The notes under the pieces were generated by a model, which worked only from the letters and a program-made list of their open reading frames with translations, was not told the DNA's origin and made no database searches. The translations under genes and the position numbers were made by a program. Shown in pieces: positions 32,642 through 44,226 of a stretch of DNA of 64,000 bases. Source of the stretch: Collybiopsis luxurians FD-317 M1 (lineage: Eukaryota; Basidiomycota; Agaricomycetes; Agaricales; Omphalotaceae); contig KN834751.1 of NCBI GenBank assembly GCA_000827265.1, positions 1,297,123 to 1,361,122 on the forward strand. Direction: 5' to 3'. How positions within the stretch are numbered: the first letter of the stretch is position 1; the number at the start of each line of letters is the position of its first letter.

Positions 32642-33989
32642 CTAGGACCGGATTGCATCTGCTACCAGCTGCAAAAGCTCCGTAGCTCGGTCCCAGTGAG
32701 CCTGTAGAACAGAAAAAGAATCAACTAACAGAATGACCAGAATTTACAGAGGTTCGAAACTCGAAACACTTACAAAATGATTCGCCCCGTCCATGCCAAA
32801 GAACTGCATTGGACGGCTCTCGCCATTTTCACGCGAGTAATATCTCCTCTTTGTTTCTATCTCGGCCCACGCGCAGACCCAGACCGTTCGGGTACCCCCA
32901 ATATATGTTACCTTCACGTTGGGAAACCAGGAACGAGCAGCTTTGCCATCAAAAAGAGCTCGGTTCGTGGTGGCACTGATGATCTCTTGTTGTGCCGGGA
33001 AAAAGCTGTATTTCTTTGATCATGAGGGGTGACTTGGTAGAGAAATCACCTACAATGAAACGTCTGTTATCGCCGGCTTCGGTTCAATCCCTTTCATCAA
33101 TTCCTCTTCAGTCCAAAAGGTGGTTGACATCTCTTCTTCCTTGTCCGCATGAGGACGAACGCCATCCAGATCGTGAACCCTTGCTGATGTGGACAGGCTG
33201 CGCGTTGTTGGATCATAACAGCTATGGTCGTAATACGAGCCTGCCCATTTTGAAAAGACCACTGGAAAATCGGCTGGCGCGATATTGGTATCCATCCACG
33301 GTAAGTAGTTTGGGCAATCAGGAGGGAGTGGATATCCCAAGGCGACAAAGGCTGGGTCTAAATTGACAGAAAATGAACAAAGTTGTCAAAGCTATTGCTT
33401 GAATGAGAGTTATCGGCCAAGTACGAACCGTAGAGAATGAAGTCACCAATGTATCGGCTGAGGAAATGATGGAGTCCATTATCAGAAATCCTTGAATTTT
33501 CTGGTGAACCCAGAAGAGAAAGGACGGTCGCACACCCAAACGACCAGCCCATAAGTGCTATACCGCCGCTTCTTCGCCCCCCCGTCACAGTTAGTTTCGG
33601 AATATTCTCATGCTCGATAAAATTCCTCAAAAGCTCGGCCAACTGGGCACTTATGCGCTCCCAAAATACTCTATCACATTGCTGGATCTCCTCTAACTCC
33701 GAAGGACTATACGGTGTTGATCCCGCGTAACCCCTCCGATAAAGATTGACAACGCGCAAATTAAAAGCATGAGCATGTTCATGAAGTTTTTTGAATTGAT
33801 CTGTGAAGCATAGTAAGAAGTACTGCGTATGCATAACATACTATACACACAAGCGTTGAATGCAGTGCCGTGTACGACAAAGAGGGTGGTGTAGTCCACT
33901 GAATTTGAGGGTGGACCGCCATCGGTAAAGGATAAGTCGATCCCTTCGGACAATGTGTATGTCTGGGTCTTGGGTAGAGCCTGAGCCAT
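32642..33989 (-). CDS. Alpha/beta-hydrolase, copy A
   Basis: Exon chain read on the minus strand: 33851-33989, 33800 down to near 33430, a long exon ending near 33034, then two more exons to the stop at 32642-32644. Start ATG 33987-33989 gives MAQALPKTQTYTLSEGIDLS. Features: TTLFVVHGTAFNA (the HG oxyanion motif), FKKLHEHAHAFNLRVV, YAGSTPYSP, the nucleophile elbow GGIALMGWSFGCA (G-W-S-F-G), a cap region rich in acidic residues, and at the C-terminus WVCAWAEIETKRR and MDGANHFAHWDRA, where His of NHF is the likely catalytic base. About 390 residues. Substrate unknown; similar proteins are common in agaricomycetes. It is a near-complete duplicate of the gene at 35723-37069. The third intron border is tentative. 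Confidence 0.8.
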
Positions 33990-35550
33990 GCTATTCTGTG
34001 AGTCCCAAGCAAGCTTCCCTTTCTGTTTAACAATCTATATATACCATTTTTCGGCCATGTAGACTGCCAACCCGCGGGAAGCTGTCCAACAGCTGAGAAA
34101 GGCACAATAGTTAGGATCGAGTACTATTCCAATCAGCATATGTTCCCAATGACATACCATTGTCGTACATACCTTCATGTAATAGTGACATTGCGATGTT
34201 GGGGATCAGCATTTGAGTGAAGACTGACATGCACTGGGGCAAGGCTCATCAAGCCGTTACAATAAAGGAATAAGTAGAATCGTGCATACTTGACATATAA
34301 GTGGGCCAGCGCTAGCGCGTGGCGGGACTCGTGCCCCATTCTTTCCCGGAGCATCCAATGCAATGAACACTAAGCTATATAAGTTACAAAATTTAGATCA
34401 ATTCAAAATTGCCTGTTAAGGATCAGGCACGGAATTCACCACCTCTATAACTCGGCATCACCTTGCTTGCAAGGTCTATTGCACTCCACTTCACTCGCAG
34501 AAACTGTACGGATCAAATCGGTCCGAAGGTCACGCTTCATCAACATCGACAAACTAGGTAATTACTAATTAGCGATGCCGTCGCAGTCTCGGAAGGTACT
34601 CGTCAGGAGATTTTGTAGCTATCACGCAGTCTACATCAACACCAATTGATACATTACTTATATGCATGGGCGAAAGGAAACTGAGCAAAGTTTGATTCCT
34701 TTAGAGATTCAATATTCAATGGTTACTTGTCTTAGCCGTAATGTTTAATTTCCATTTTCACTTCCTCATCCTAACGATGGAGATGCCTTCGTCAGCAAGC
34801 AAGGTGCTTGACCATGCAAGTGGTCCTTTCATTTCATTTCATTCCATGCACTCGTAACTCGTTGAGCCAAGCGTTGGAAAATGACAGCAACTTGACTTAT
34901 ACGTTCTTCTCAGGAGATCGACTAAGCTAAACCAGGCTCGGATACATCTTCACACGGTTAAATTGCTTTGGCCCCTACTAGTAGGTCGATTAGTTGCGGT
35001 AGCCAAGATTTGATCCCTACAGGTGGTCTTTCGATGTTGAGTGTGGGGGTTCGACATTTTCATTCCTCCAAGTGCAATCAATGAACAGAAAGAACCCTGA
35101 GAGCTCGACTTAGGGTTTCAGTAAGATGTTGAGCTCAAATTTCGAGCCTGGTTTGGAAAATTCCCAAGAACGGGGAGGAGCCCGGGCATCATGGAAAACG
35201 GTGGGACTCATCCAGGTTTATACTTTCTAACTCGCATATTTCTCGTTTCGTTACAGATTACCGAAACCTGTGAATACCACTCCACGATCAGGATAACAAA
35301 AACTCTTCTGCCCGATTGGTTCAATTACCTTTCCCCGCCGATTCTTCATGTATTTCTTGATTGCTTGGGAAATTATGTGCACAGTGCTTCCAACTTCTAA
35401 AAGGATTATTTATTGTGGTCCATCTTCCTTCATAAGCCCATACCGTTCCATCCCTTGCGCTCTAGCGGACACTTCGAGGTCGACAGGATACCTCGCAACG
35501 TTGAGCGCTTAAGTTGTCGATAACTTGACCATATTCGTGCTGTCCTGCTG
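33990..35550. other. Spacer between the two hydrolase copies
   Basis: 1.5 kb upstream of copy A. It belongs to duplicated unit A and is similar to the region upstream of copy B. Open frames here are short and differ between the copies, so they are not genes. Confidence 0.5.
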
Positions 35551-37910
35551 GCTGTATTCCGGTATTCGCTCCACCCCTTATCTGGTAGTGGACTATAACA
35601 CTGAGTATGTGATACGCAATTGAAAGGAGGAGATTCATTATTTATTGAGTGTGAATCTACATTGATAGAGAGGTAGCTTCGAACCACAGCAAGTAAGTCA
35701 ATCGCTAAAATGTTCGTTGAGATTAACACCGGATTGCGTCTGCTACCAGCTGCAAAAGCTCCGTAGCTCGGTCCCAGTGAGCCTATGGAACCGAAAAAGA
35801 ATTAGCGGAGGGAAGACCAGAATTTCGGAGGTTCAAAACACTGGCACTTACAAAATGATTCGCCCCGTCCATGTCAAAGAACCGTATTGGACGGCTCTCG
35901 CCATTTGCACACGAGTAATATCTCCTCTTTGTTTCTATCTGGGCCCACGCGCAGACCCAGACCGTTCGGGTACCCCCCAAATATGCTACCTTTACATTGG
36001 GAAACCAGGAGCGAGCAACTTTGTTATCAAAAAGAGCACGGTTCGTGGTGGCACTGATGATCTCTTGTTGTGCCGGGAAAAAGCTGCATTTCTTTGATCA
36101 TGAGGGGTGGCTTGGTAGAGATATCACCTACAATGAAACTTCTGTTACCCCCGGCTTCGGTTCAATCCCTTTCGTCAGTTCCTCTTCAGTCCAAAAGGTG
36201 GTCGATATCTCTTCTTCCTTGTCCGCATGAGGACGAACACCATCCAGATCATGAATGCTTGCTAATGTGGACAGGCTGCGTGTTGTCGAATCATAACAGT
36301 AATGGTCATAATACGAGCCTACCCATTTTCCAAAGATCGCTGGAAAATCGGCTGGCGCAATATTGGGATCCAACCACGGTGAGTAGTTTGGGCCGTCAGG
36401 GGAGACTGGATATCCCAGGGCAAGAAAAGGCGGGTCTAAATGGCCAGAAAATGAACAAAAATATTAAAGCTACTGGTTGAATCAGAGTTATTGACCAAGC
36501 ACGAACCGTAGAGAATGAAATCACCAATGTATTGGCTGAGGAAATTATGGAGTTCATTATCAGAAATCCTTGAATTTTCTGGTAAACCCAGAAGAGCAAG
36601 GACAGTTGCGCATCCAAACGACCAGCCCATAAGTGCTATACCGCCGCTTCTTCGGCCCTCTGTCACAGTTGGTTTAGGAATATCTTCATGTTCGATAAAA
36701 CTCTTCAAAAGCTCGGCCAACTGAGCACTTATGCGCTCCCAAAATACTCTATCAGATTGCTGGATCTCCTCCAACTCTGAAGGACTGTACGGTGTTGATC
36801 CCGCATGATCCCTCCGATGAAGAGTGACAACGCGAAAATTAAAAGCATGAGCATGCTCATGGAGTTTTTTGAATTGATCTGTGAAGCATAGTGAAAAGAA
36901 GTACTTCGTACATGATGCATAACATGCTATACACACAAGCGTTGAATGCCGTGCCGTGTACGACAAAGAGGGTCGTGTAGTCTACTGAATTTGGAGGTGG
37001 ACCGCCATCGGTAAAGGACAATTCGATTCCTTCAGACAATGTGTATGTTTGGGCCTTGGAAAGAACCATGTTATTCGATGAGGTGCGTGTTAGACAGAAC
37101 AGGGACACGTGCTTGGGATAATCTATAAGGAAATTGCCAACCCATGGGCGGCAGCTGGCCTATGGCTGAAAATAGCACAATAGTTAGGTGTTACAATCGG
37201 CATATGTTCTCTACCATTGTCGTACATGCCTTCATGTAAAACTTGTTGGGGAATTCTATAGTGGCGTTGCCACTGCTTTGAGAATGAGCGTCTGAATAAA
37301 AGCTAACATGCACTAGGTCAAGGCTCATCAAGTCGTTACGGTAAAGGAATAGAATCGTGCATACTCTCCAGCCTCATTAGCCCATACTCGGGAAATGACA
37401 GCAACTTGACTAATAGTAATACGTTCCTGAGAACCTGTCTTAACCAGGCTCGAATACATCTTCATACGGCTGGGTTGCTTTGACCCCTACTAGTGGGTCG
37501 ATTTCTTGCGGTGGCCAAGATTTGATCTCTCCAGGTGTTTCGATGTTAGGTTCAATATTTTCGTCCCTCCAAGCGCAATCAATGAGCAGAAAGAACCCTG
37601 AAAGCTCGAAGTAGGATTTCAATAAGGTGTCGGGCTCAAGTTTCGAGCCTGTTTCGGAAGATTCCGAAAAAAGGGAGGAGGCCGGGCATGTATAGCGGCG
37701 GGGCTCATCCACTTGCATATTTCTCATTTTGCTGCAGATGGCCGAAAACTGTGGATACCTGTGGCCTATCTTCATAAGCCAATATCGATCCGTTTCTTGC
37801 GCCCATTCCCCTCTAGCGGACTCTTTGACATCGACAGGATACCTGGCTACATTGAATGCTTGAGTCGTCGATAAATTGACCTCACCATCCTGCTCGCTCT
37901 ACGTGTTCGC
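35551..37910. repeat. Tandem segmental duplication, unit B
   Basis: Second, shorter unit of the head-to-tail duplication described at 32465-35550. The junction of the two units is near 35545-35555, where the upstream flank of unit A meets the 3' flank of unit B. Confidence 0.75.
35723..37069 (-). CDS. Alpha/beta-hydrolase, copy B
   Basis: Start ATG 37067-37069 (MVLSKAQTYTLSEGIELS), stop TAA 35723-35725. The exon layout is the same as copy A. Conserved parts: VVHGTAFNA, FKKLHEHAHAFNFRVV, HAGSTPYSP, nucleophile elbow ALMGWSFGCATV, WVCAWAQIETKRR and MDGANHF. All catalytic elements seen in copy A are kept, and I see no frameshift, so both copies may be active. Differences are scattered substitutions: YRRGYAGS against HRRDHAGS, and a different N-terminus caused by a changed start region. 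The substrate is unknown. Members of this family with G-x-S-x-G and a C-terminal NHF are typically esterases or lipases of the AB-hydrolase-1 type. Confidence 0.8.
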
Positions 37911-38283
37911 TCCATTCACTGACGCTGAAAATAATCTCCGTTCGAATATCGGGGATAGAAATGGATTCGATACTAATGGGAACAGAGGACCAAGTTGCGG
38001 TGGACATCAAAATTGGAAGGAATGGAGTGGCTTGATCGGAGTGAGAGGAATCTGACTGGGCGCTCCGCTCCATGAATGCAGAACAGCTAATTGAAATCAA
38101 GTGTACCGGCTGACGTCAAAGCCATTTAAGTATAGAAGTATGGGACAATTGAGCTTTTTATGTTACCGAAAGACAGAAACCTGCAACTACAAAGGACTAG
38201 TAAGATTATTGACACCTGAGTCGGGTACGGTATATACTCATAAAGCGCCTCCTAAAGCCTCCGTTTCAGTTCCAGAGTCAAGA
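37911..38283. other. Spacer between hydrolase unit B and the F-box array
   Basis: No supportable gene. This is the region where the duplication match ends and the 3' flank of the first F-box pseudogene begins. Confidence 0.4.
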
Positions 38284-39754
38284 TTATGTGGCGGGTGTCT
38301 GTAAATTGAGACATAAACCCTCCTTCTTCAAACGGACCAAGGGAAAGTATTCCGCTTATCTACGTATTCCCACAGATGTAAATCGATGGACCGGATGCAC
38401 GAGACACCCGCGTAGTCTAGATCAGATATCCATCTAGTCAAAATCATCTCCACAAATAACTTGTGGTTGAAACCGGGCGACTCAACCTCCAAGGAGAGCG
38501 AGTTAAGCTTTGGTACAATGGGGAGAGAGGAACGATGATAGTGGTGAAGACTTTCGATGAACGCTGTGGAGATGGAACAAGAACGATAGCGATGTTCGAG
38601 AGCCAAAATTGTGAGTTCCCGGAGAGCGGGAAGGCTTCGTAATAGAACAATGATGTCTTTTTCTGTCCAGTATGACTCAATCTCCAATTTCGTCAATGAG
38701 CAGCCTGAACGTCCAAGAAATTGCTCAACATGCGAAGACGTTCCGTGCCCAGAGTGACTTCCAAGCGAACTATAATACAATTTCAGTGTGTCAAGTGCAG
38801 GAGTGTTAAATGAGCGAAGTCCTCCATGGAAGGCAAACGAATTCGTCACATAGAGAGAAGGGAGTTTTGAAAGACTAGTTGGTGAATGGGCGGAGGAAAC
38901 GTCATCCTCGAGAGGTTCTTCGTCCATAATATATAAGGTCTGAAGGTTAGTGCGCAGGTTCAGTATGTTGCGCAGGTTATGAGCATTTGACTTGGATGAT
39001 AAGTCAGTTATCCGACCCAAAACCTCCTGATCCGGAATAATTTTGTGGCTACACATAAGTGTTCGCAATTTCCTAGCACTTGAGAAGATTTTCAAATCTA
39101 CTTCATCTTCGAATCGGTAAGAACAAAGGTTCAAGGTTTCCAGAAGTCTAATCCCCGCCATAGAGAAGATGGTGGCATGTCATGGAGTATGGTGAAATCT
39201 TTCCAACGAGCGGCATACTTTGTGAGTTTCCTAAAGAGCATATTTGCATTGTCGTGCCATCCGTGATAGTCAATCTTTAGTGTAAGAAGCTGTTGCCTGG
39301 AACGCTTAAGATATAGATCAATTGGAGGTCCAAATTTACGTCCGCGACAACAGTCGACTTCGAAATTGCTCCACAGGTCTGAGTATTCAAGACACAATAA
39401 TCGCCATCGACTGTATACTGCACTGAAGCGGAATGGCCCAGGGAATAAGTCGTAGGGCATTGAGTCAGATATATCCTTCTTGCAAGTGCGAGAGAGTGTT
39501 TCGGCAAGGAGTTCATTTGGGAGACGACGAATAGGTGCAAGAAGTGAGCGGAGGGCTGTTGCCCTATTGTGAATCCTTTCATGCCGAGCTCTCAGTAATT
39601 GGAGCTGGGTTTCCAGCCGAGAGATTTCGTTCTGATAGTTATCGAGTTCAACATCTAAAGATTGGAGATGTTCGGGGATATCCAAGAGATTCTCTTCGGG
39701 AATCCTGTGGGGTAACCTGGCATATTTGTAGATGGTGGCAATAGTGAGATCCAT
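38284..39754 (-). pseudogene. F-box/LRR family pseudogene with two frameshifts
   Basis: The gene starts at ATG 39752-39754 (MDLTIATIYKYARLP) and has the family F-box region IRRLPNELLAETLSR. The frame breaks near 39135-39150: LWRGLDF is followed by a stop, while LETLNL continues in a shifted frame. A second shift occurs near 38352, where the frame after EYVDK turns out of phase; the family ending (AEY.PLVRLKKEGLCLNLQ) continues in another frame to about 38284. Each event is explained by loss of one base relative to the intact neighbours. An intron removing the first break is unlikely, because relatives have none there. Closest intact relative: the gene at 40185-41699. Confidence 0.8.
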
Positions 39755-40184
39755 GCGGAGAGTGCTCGATTATCGATATTATCATGCGAAAATGTAAACT
39801 GGGCAAAAAGCTTTGGGAAGGAGGTTAGAGCTGAGAGACAGAGCCTGAGATGAACTTCCATACCTGTAGCTAAAATGGTAAAGACTAAACAAAGGCAAGT
39901 AGCTGGAAGATGATTGAAAGATTTGAAGATCAAGCTTCAAGACCGGCCCCTGTGTGTGTCGGGCTTCATCTTCGAGTACACTAAGGTTCCATTTTCGACT
40001 CCTACAATTAACTCATCCTGCCAAGCTACTTGTGCCCATGCTCGAGCATCCAAATTAAGAGAGAGTATGGAGTAAAAGGACTCTTTATACCAGCGAAACC
40101 GCCAGCCACGAATGACAAGAACGAAAGGTACTACTTGCATATTAGAGTACTAAATAAACAGAAGTGGAAAATATGTGTAGGCTA
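39755..40184. other. F-box array spacer with conserved 5'-UTR element
   Basis: Holds the 5' flank of the pseudogene (ATACCTGTAG near 39860, see the shared element) and the 3' flank of the next F-box gene. No gene. Confidence 0.5.
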
Positions 40185-41699
40185 TCACTGCAAAGTGAAA
40201 CACAGACCCATCTTCCTCAATCGAACCAGTGGAAGGTACTCTGCCTTGTCCACGCGTTCAGGCAGACGCAACTCGACCGACCGTATACACGACACACCAA
40301 TCGAAGCCGCGTAATCTTTATCAGGTATCCATCGGGACAAAATCATTTCCACAAATGATTTGTGGTCGAACTCAGTCGACGCAACGTCCAGAGACAGCGA
40401 GTGGAGTTTCGGGACTAGATGAAGATGGGATTGCTGACGGCTGTGAAGGCTTTCTGTGAACAGTTTGGTGATGGGTCGAGAGCAATTGCGATGGTTACTC
40501 GTCCTGAAATCATGAAGGGTAAGCTCCTTGAGTAAGGGAAGCCTTTGTAATAAACCAACGACAGTCTCATCTGCCCAGGAAGCCCTGATGATCAGACTCG
40601 TCAATGAGCAGCCTGAACGGTCCAGGAATTGCTCAACATGCAAGCATGTTGCTCCATTGCTTTGGACGTGATGCTCTACCTTGAGTGTAGTGAGAGCCGG
40701 AGTAATAAGCAAAGGAAGTGCTCTCCCCGAGTATTCTCCGCCCACGACATGGAGAGAAGTAACAGCTGGAATTACAGTTGGCGGACCTGCAGCGTATAAC
40801 TCAGAATCGGGATCCTCAGTTTCGCTTTCGCTCCAATAGCCAGTGTCGTGGTAGTCCTTAACCACCAGGGCGTGAAGATTAGAGCATAGATTCACTACCC
40901 TACGCAGGTTACCGGAATCCATAGAGTACCACAGATTCGTTATCTGCCTCAGGACTTTTTGATTCGGAAAGCGTAGTCTGCGAGCTTTGAGCATGTTTAA
41001 TTTTGGGGAACGAGCAAATACATCTAGTCCATTCTTGTCCTCGCGAGCAGGATCAAGATCCAAGCTTTCTAAAGCGGGAAATTCCAGGCCTGACAGGTGA
41101 GGGAATTTCGGGGAGAGGAACGACAGCGAGAGCTTAACATGGCGCCAACGGGCATGGCAGTTGACGACTTTCTGCCAGAGAACATTATTCCCGGCCCGGT
41201 TGTCCCAGATATTCGGATGATAAGCAATTCGAAGCGTAAGGAGCTGTTGCTTGGAGCGCTCGAGATGTAGATCAATAGCACTCTCAAGTTCAGTTCCTTT
41301 CTCGCATTCTACTGCGAAATTTGCCCACATCTTTGGGTACGAGAGACAGAGTGATCGCCAGTGGCTGCATACCGCGCTAAGATGAAACGGAGCCTTTGAT
41401 AACTCGTAAGACCGTACCAGACAGTCAATGGCATTCTCGCAGACGTGGTCGAATATTTGGACATGGAGCTCATTTGGGAGACGACGAATGGGTGGATAAA
41501 GTGAGTCGAAGGCTGTTGCCTTATTTTGAGCGCTTTCAAGCCGAGGGGATTGAGGCTGGTTTAACAACCGAGGAATTTCATTGCGATGATTATCGAGGTC
41601 GACGTCCAGGGATTGGAGATGTTCAGGTATAACCAAAAGATCCTGCTCGAGAATCCCCTGGGGCAACCTGGCATATTCATAGATGGTGGTGAGATCCAT
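40185..41699 (-). CDS. F-box/LRR family protein (array member 2)
   Basis: Single coding exon. I prefer the ATG at 41697-41699 (MDLTTIYEYARLPQG) over an upstream one at 41756, because it matches the start of the neighbouring pseudogene. About 504 residues: an N-terminal coiled region (SLDVDLDNHRNEIPRL), the F-box IRRLPNELHVQIFDHVCEN, SAVCSHWRSLCLSYPKMW, then leucine-rich repeats with FPALESL, NQKVLRQITNLWY and HVEQFLDRSGCSLTSL. It ends VRLRKMGLCFTLQ. Expected role: substrate receptor of an SCF E3 ubiquitin ligase, target unknown. The frame is intact. Together with the pseudogene downstream it forms one of two subgroups in the array (MDLT start, Pro-Glu-His LQSLDV segment). Confidence 0.85.
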   Translation of the reverse strand: MDLTTIYEYARLPQGILEQDLLVIPEHLQSLDVDLDNHRNEIPRLLNQPQSPRLESAQNKATAFDSLYPPIRRLPNELHVQIFDHVCENAIDCLVRSYELSKAPFHLSAVCSHWRSLCLSYPKMWANFAVECEKGTELESAIDLHLERSKQQLLTLRIAYHPNIWDNRAGNNVLWQKVVNCHARWRHVKLSLSFLSPKFPHLSGLEFPALESLDLDPAREDKNGLDVFARSPKLNMLKARRLRFPNQKVLRQITNLWYSMDSGNLRRVVNLCSNLHALVVKDYHDTGYWSESETEDPDSELYAAGPPTVIPAVTSLHVVGGEYSGRALPLLITPALTTLKVEHHVQSNGATCLHVEQFLDRSGCSLTSLIIRASWADETVVGLLQRLPLLKELTLHDFRTSNHRNCSRPITKLFTESLHSRQQSHLHLVPKLHSLSLDVASTEFDHKSFVEMILSRWIPDKDYAASIGVSCIRSVELRLPERVDKAEYLPLVRLRKMGLCFTLQ

Positions 41700-42687
41700 G
41701 CGTGGAGTACTCGATTTGTCACGTTCAAACGTGAATAGGGCAAAAGGCTTTGGCAAAGAGATTAGAACTGAGAGACAAAATCCGATAATATAAACTTCGA
41801 TACCTGTAATTACGATGTGAACGACGATGAGACAGTTGCTGGTGTGGAAGGGAGCGGGTAATCTCGCGGAGCTGAGTACGCTGAGGAAGTATGAGGAAAC
41901 AAGAAGCTGCAGATAAAAGTTTGTACCAAGGCTACACGCGATAAAAACTGAAGACCTCGTCGGATCTCTTCATGCAAGGGTATGACTTGGGTGAACAAAA
42001 ATCGTCCCTGTTATATATATGTACCTTGTACGAATTCTCGTATTACTATCTAAAAATTTTCATCAATGCCTCGCGGCTCCGATGCTTCTCTTTGATGTCT
42101 CCGTTCCTTCTTTATCAACTCCACTCTATTCTCCTGATCCTCTCATCCCCTCCTACAAGCTCAACAATCTTTACCAAAAGTATACAACGTCCTGCCCAAT
42201 CCGAATGATATCGAACGGCAGAATCGGAGTGTAAAACATAGAAGAAAGTATCAAAAAATAACTCGTTGCGCGGAATCCGAATAGCGTTGCAAATCGGAGT
42301 GTACGTCAAAGGTGACAGCTGAAAAATGTCGAGAGCTGGCAATTTTAACTTTAAGGTTTCTGTGAGCGGTTTGGTCGGCGTGGAAGATTGAAAGCACAGC
42401 TGACGAGATGCGCATCACTGCCCAAATGTAACCACACCGACAGGAAGGTCGGTTCGTCTGGCATCAATTCGCCTCCGCTTCCAGCTACATATTGCAGGCC
42501 TTAAGCAGAAGGAGGCAGCAATAGAGATCTATAAATTATAATTGCAAATCACCAGCTACAAATGAAGTGCACTCGAGTATGATACAATGCGTACTGGTAA
42601 AATCTTTCTGGTATCTCTATCTGTCTCCAACAAAAGCTACTCTTCCTCGGCACACGCTCGAAAAATAGGACAAAAACAGAAGGAAAA
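41700..42687. other. F-box array spacer
   Basis: Includes the conserved ATACCTGTAA element near 41800. At 42300-42660 it holds the spacer sequence shared with the next units (GACAGCTGAAAAATGTCGAG, later the CTACTCTTCCTC region). No gene is seen. Confidence 0.5.
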
Positions 42688-44226
42688 TTAGGTAGACAAG
42701 GACTCTAAACTGAAGCACAAACCCATCTTCCTTAGTCGGATCAACGGAAGGTACTCTGCCTCGTCCACACGCTGACTCGGAGGCAGACACAACTTGACCG
42801 ACCGGATGCACGACACACCAATTGAGGCAGCGTAGCCTTTATCAGGTATCCATCTGGATGAAATCATCTCCATAAACAATTTATGGTCAAACCCAGTCGA
42901 TTGCCCCTCCAAGGACAACGAGTGAAGTTTTGGAACGATAGGTAAATGAGATTGCTGGTAGCTGTGAAGGCTTTCTATAAGCACTTTGGTGATCGGTCGA
43001 GGATAACTTGAATTGTAGTCGTACTTGCGATCAAGGATGGTAAGTTCCTGAAGTGAGGGCAGCCTTCGCAATAAAGCAACAACGGTCTTGTCTGTCCAGG
43101 ATACCTTGATAATAAGAGTCGTCAATGAGCAGCCCGAACGGTCCAGGAACCGCTCAATATGCCGGCGCGTCGCATTACCGTCAAGACGGAAAAACTGATC
43201 GACTTGGAGTTTCGTGAGTGCGGGGGTGGTAAGTGAGTGAAATGTTCTCTTGAAGCCTGTTTCTCCCTCAACGTGGAGAGAAGTAAGAGTGGGTATTACG
43301 ATTGGCAGATCGGAAATATCTGTCTCATCGTTAAAGTCTAAGGTAATCAGGGTGTGAAGGTTAGAGCACAGACTCAATACCTCAAGCAGATCACGGCCGT
43401 TTTCGTAACCGAACGTTAATTTGGTGATCCGGCCCAAGACATCCCGGTTCGGAATGAATGTTACCCCAGGCCAAACTTCTAGCGTTTGCAGGTTCGGTGA
43501 ACGGGCAAAAATGCCCAAATCTTGGGCGCTGCCATGACCATTGTCTTCAATATGAATATCTAGTGATTCCAGAATGGGGAAATCCAGTCTTGACAAATAG
43601 GGAAACTCCGCAGAGAGGAAACTCAGTGAGAGTGTAACATGGCGCCAACGGCCACAGCAATCTGTAAGTTTCTTGAAAAGGATGTTACCACTGTCCCGAT
43701 TATCGGCAGCTGGATTATAATGCGTAAGGCGAAGCGCAAGCGGCTGCTGCTTGGAACGCTCGAGATATAAATCAACGGCGGTTCCAAGTTTGGCTCCTTC
43801 GCTGCAGTCTACCGCAAATTTTGACCACATTCTCGAGTGAGAGAGACACAATGATCGCCAACGACTGCAAACCGCACTAAGGTCAAACGGCGCTTTCGAT
43901 AACTCGTAAATCCCAGGGCCAACGGCATTCTCGCAGATATCATCGAATATTCGAGTGAGAAGTTCATTCGGAAGACGGTAGATAGGCCCAAGAAGTGACT
44001 GGAGGGTCATTGCTTTCTTCTGAACCCTCTTTTGTTGAGCCCTTAGGAATAGAAGTTGGCTTTCCAACTGAGAGATTTCGTCATCGTGATCATTGAGCTC
44101 TTTATTTACAGAGTCGAGAAGCAGTCGAATCTCTGAAAGACGTTGCTCGTAAATCCCATAAGGTGATCTGGCGTACGTGTAGATAGCCTCCACAGAGACA
44201 TTCACGCGTGGAGAAGTTCTCGACAT
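42688..44226 (-). CDS. F-box/LRR family protein (array member 3)
   Basis: Single-exon coding region of 512 residues starting MSRTSPRVNVSVEAIYTYAR. Order of parts: coiled-coil (LLDSVNKELNDHDDEISQLE), F-box IYRLPNELLTRIFDDICEN, AVCSRWRSLCLSHSRMW, then LRR-like repeats (FPILESLDI, NRDVLGRITKLTF, PTLTSLHVEG, RRHIERFLDRSGCSLTTL, RRLPSLQELTIL). It ends LIRLRKMGLCFSLE. The frame is intact. Probable SCF ubiquitin-ligase adaptor with unknown target. It forms with members 4 and 5 a subgroup with the MSxTSP...NVSVEAIY start and shares spacers with them, so these three arose by unequal crossing-over or tandem duplication. Confidence 0.85.
   Translation of the reverse strand: MSRTSPRVNVSVEAIYTYARSPYGIYEQRLSEIRLLLDSVNKELNDHDDEISQLESQLLFLRAQQKRVQKKAMTLQSLLGPIYRLPNELLTRIFDDICENAVGPGIYELSKAPFDLSAVCSRWRSLCLSHSRMWSKFAVDCSEGAKLGTAVDLYLERSKQQPLALRLTHYNPAADNRDSGNILFKKLTDCCGRWRHVTLSLSFLSAEFPYLSRLDFPILESLDIHIEDNGHGSAQDLGIFARSPNLQTLEVWPGVTFIPNRDVLGRITKLTFGYENGRDLLEVLSLCSNLHTLITLDFNDETDISDLPIVIPTLTSLHVEGETGFKRTFHSLTTPALTKLQVDQFFRLDGNATRRHIERFLDRSGCSLTTLIIKVSWTDKTVVALLRRLPSLQELTILDRKYDYNSSYPRPITKVLIESLHSYQQSHLPIVPKLHSLSLEGQSTGFDHKLFMEMISSRWIPDKGYAASIGVSCIRSVKLCLPPSQRVDEAEYLPLIRLRKMGLCFSLESLST

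Larger units (their letters stand above)
32465..35550. repeat. Tandem segmental duplication, unit A (hydrolase gene plus flanks)
   Basis: This unit matches 35551-37910 along nearly its whole length and in the same orientation. The match includes the 3' flank (TTGATAGAGAGGTA, CCACAGCAAGTAAGTC), the complete hydrolase gene, and the far upstream flank (GAAATGACAGCAACTTGACT-like, ACCAGGCTCG, CCCCTACTAGT, TCGACAGGATACCT). Unit A is about 0.7 kb longer, mainly between 34200 and 34860, so one copy gained or lost sequence there. Borders are estimated by eye. Confidence 0.75.

Noticed and set aside
37440..37775. Minus-strand frame of 111 codons
   Set aside because: It lies in the duplicated flank; the other copy has no matching open frame.
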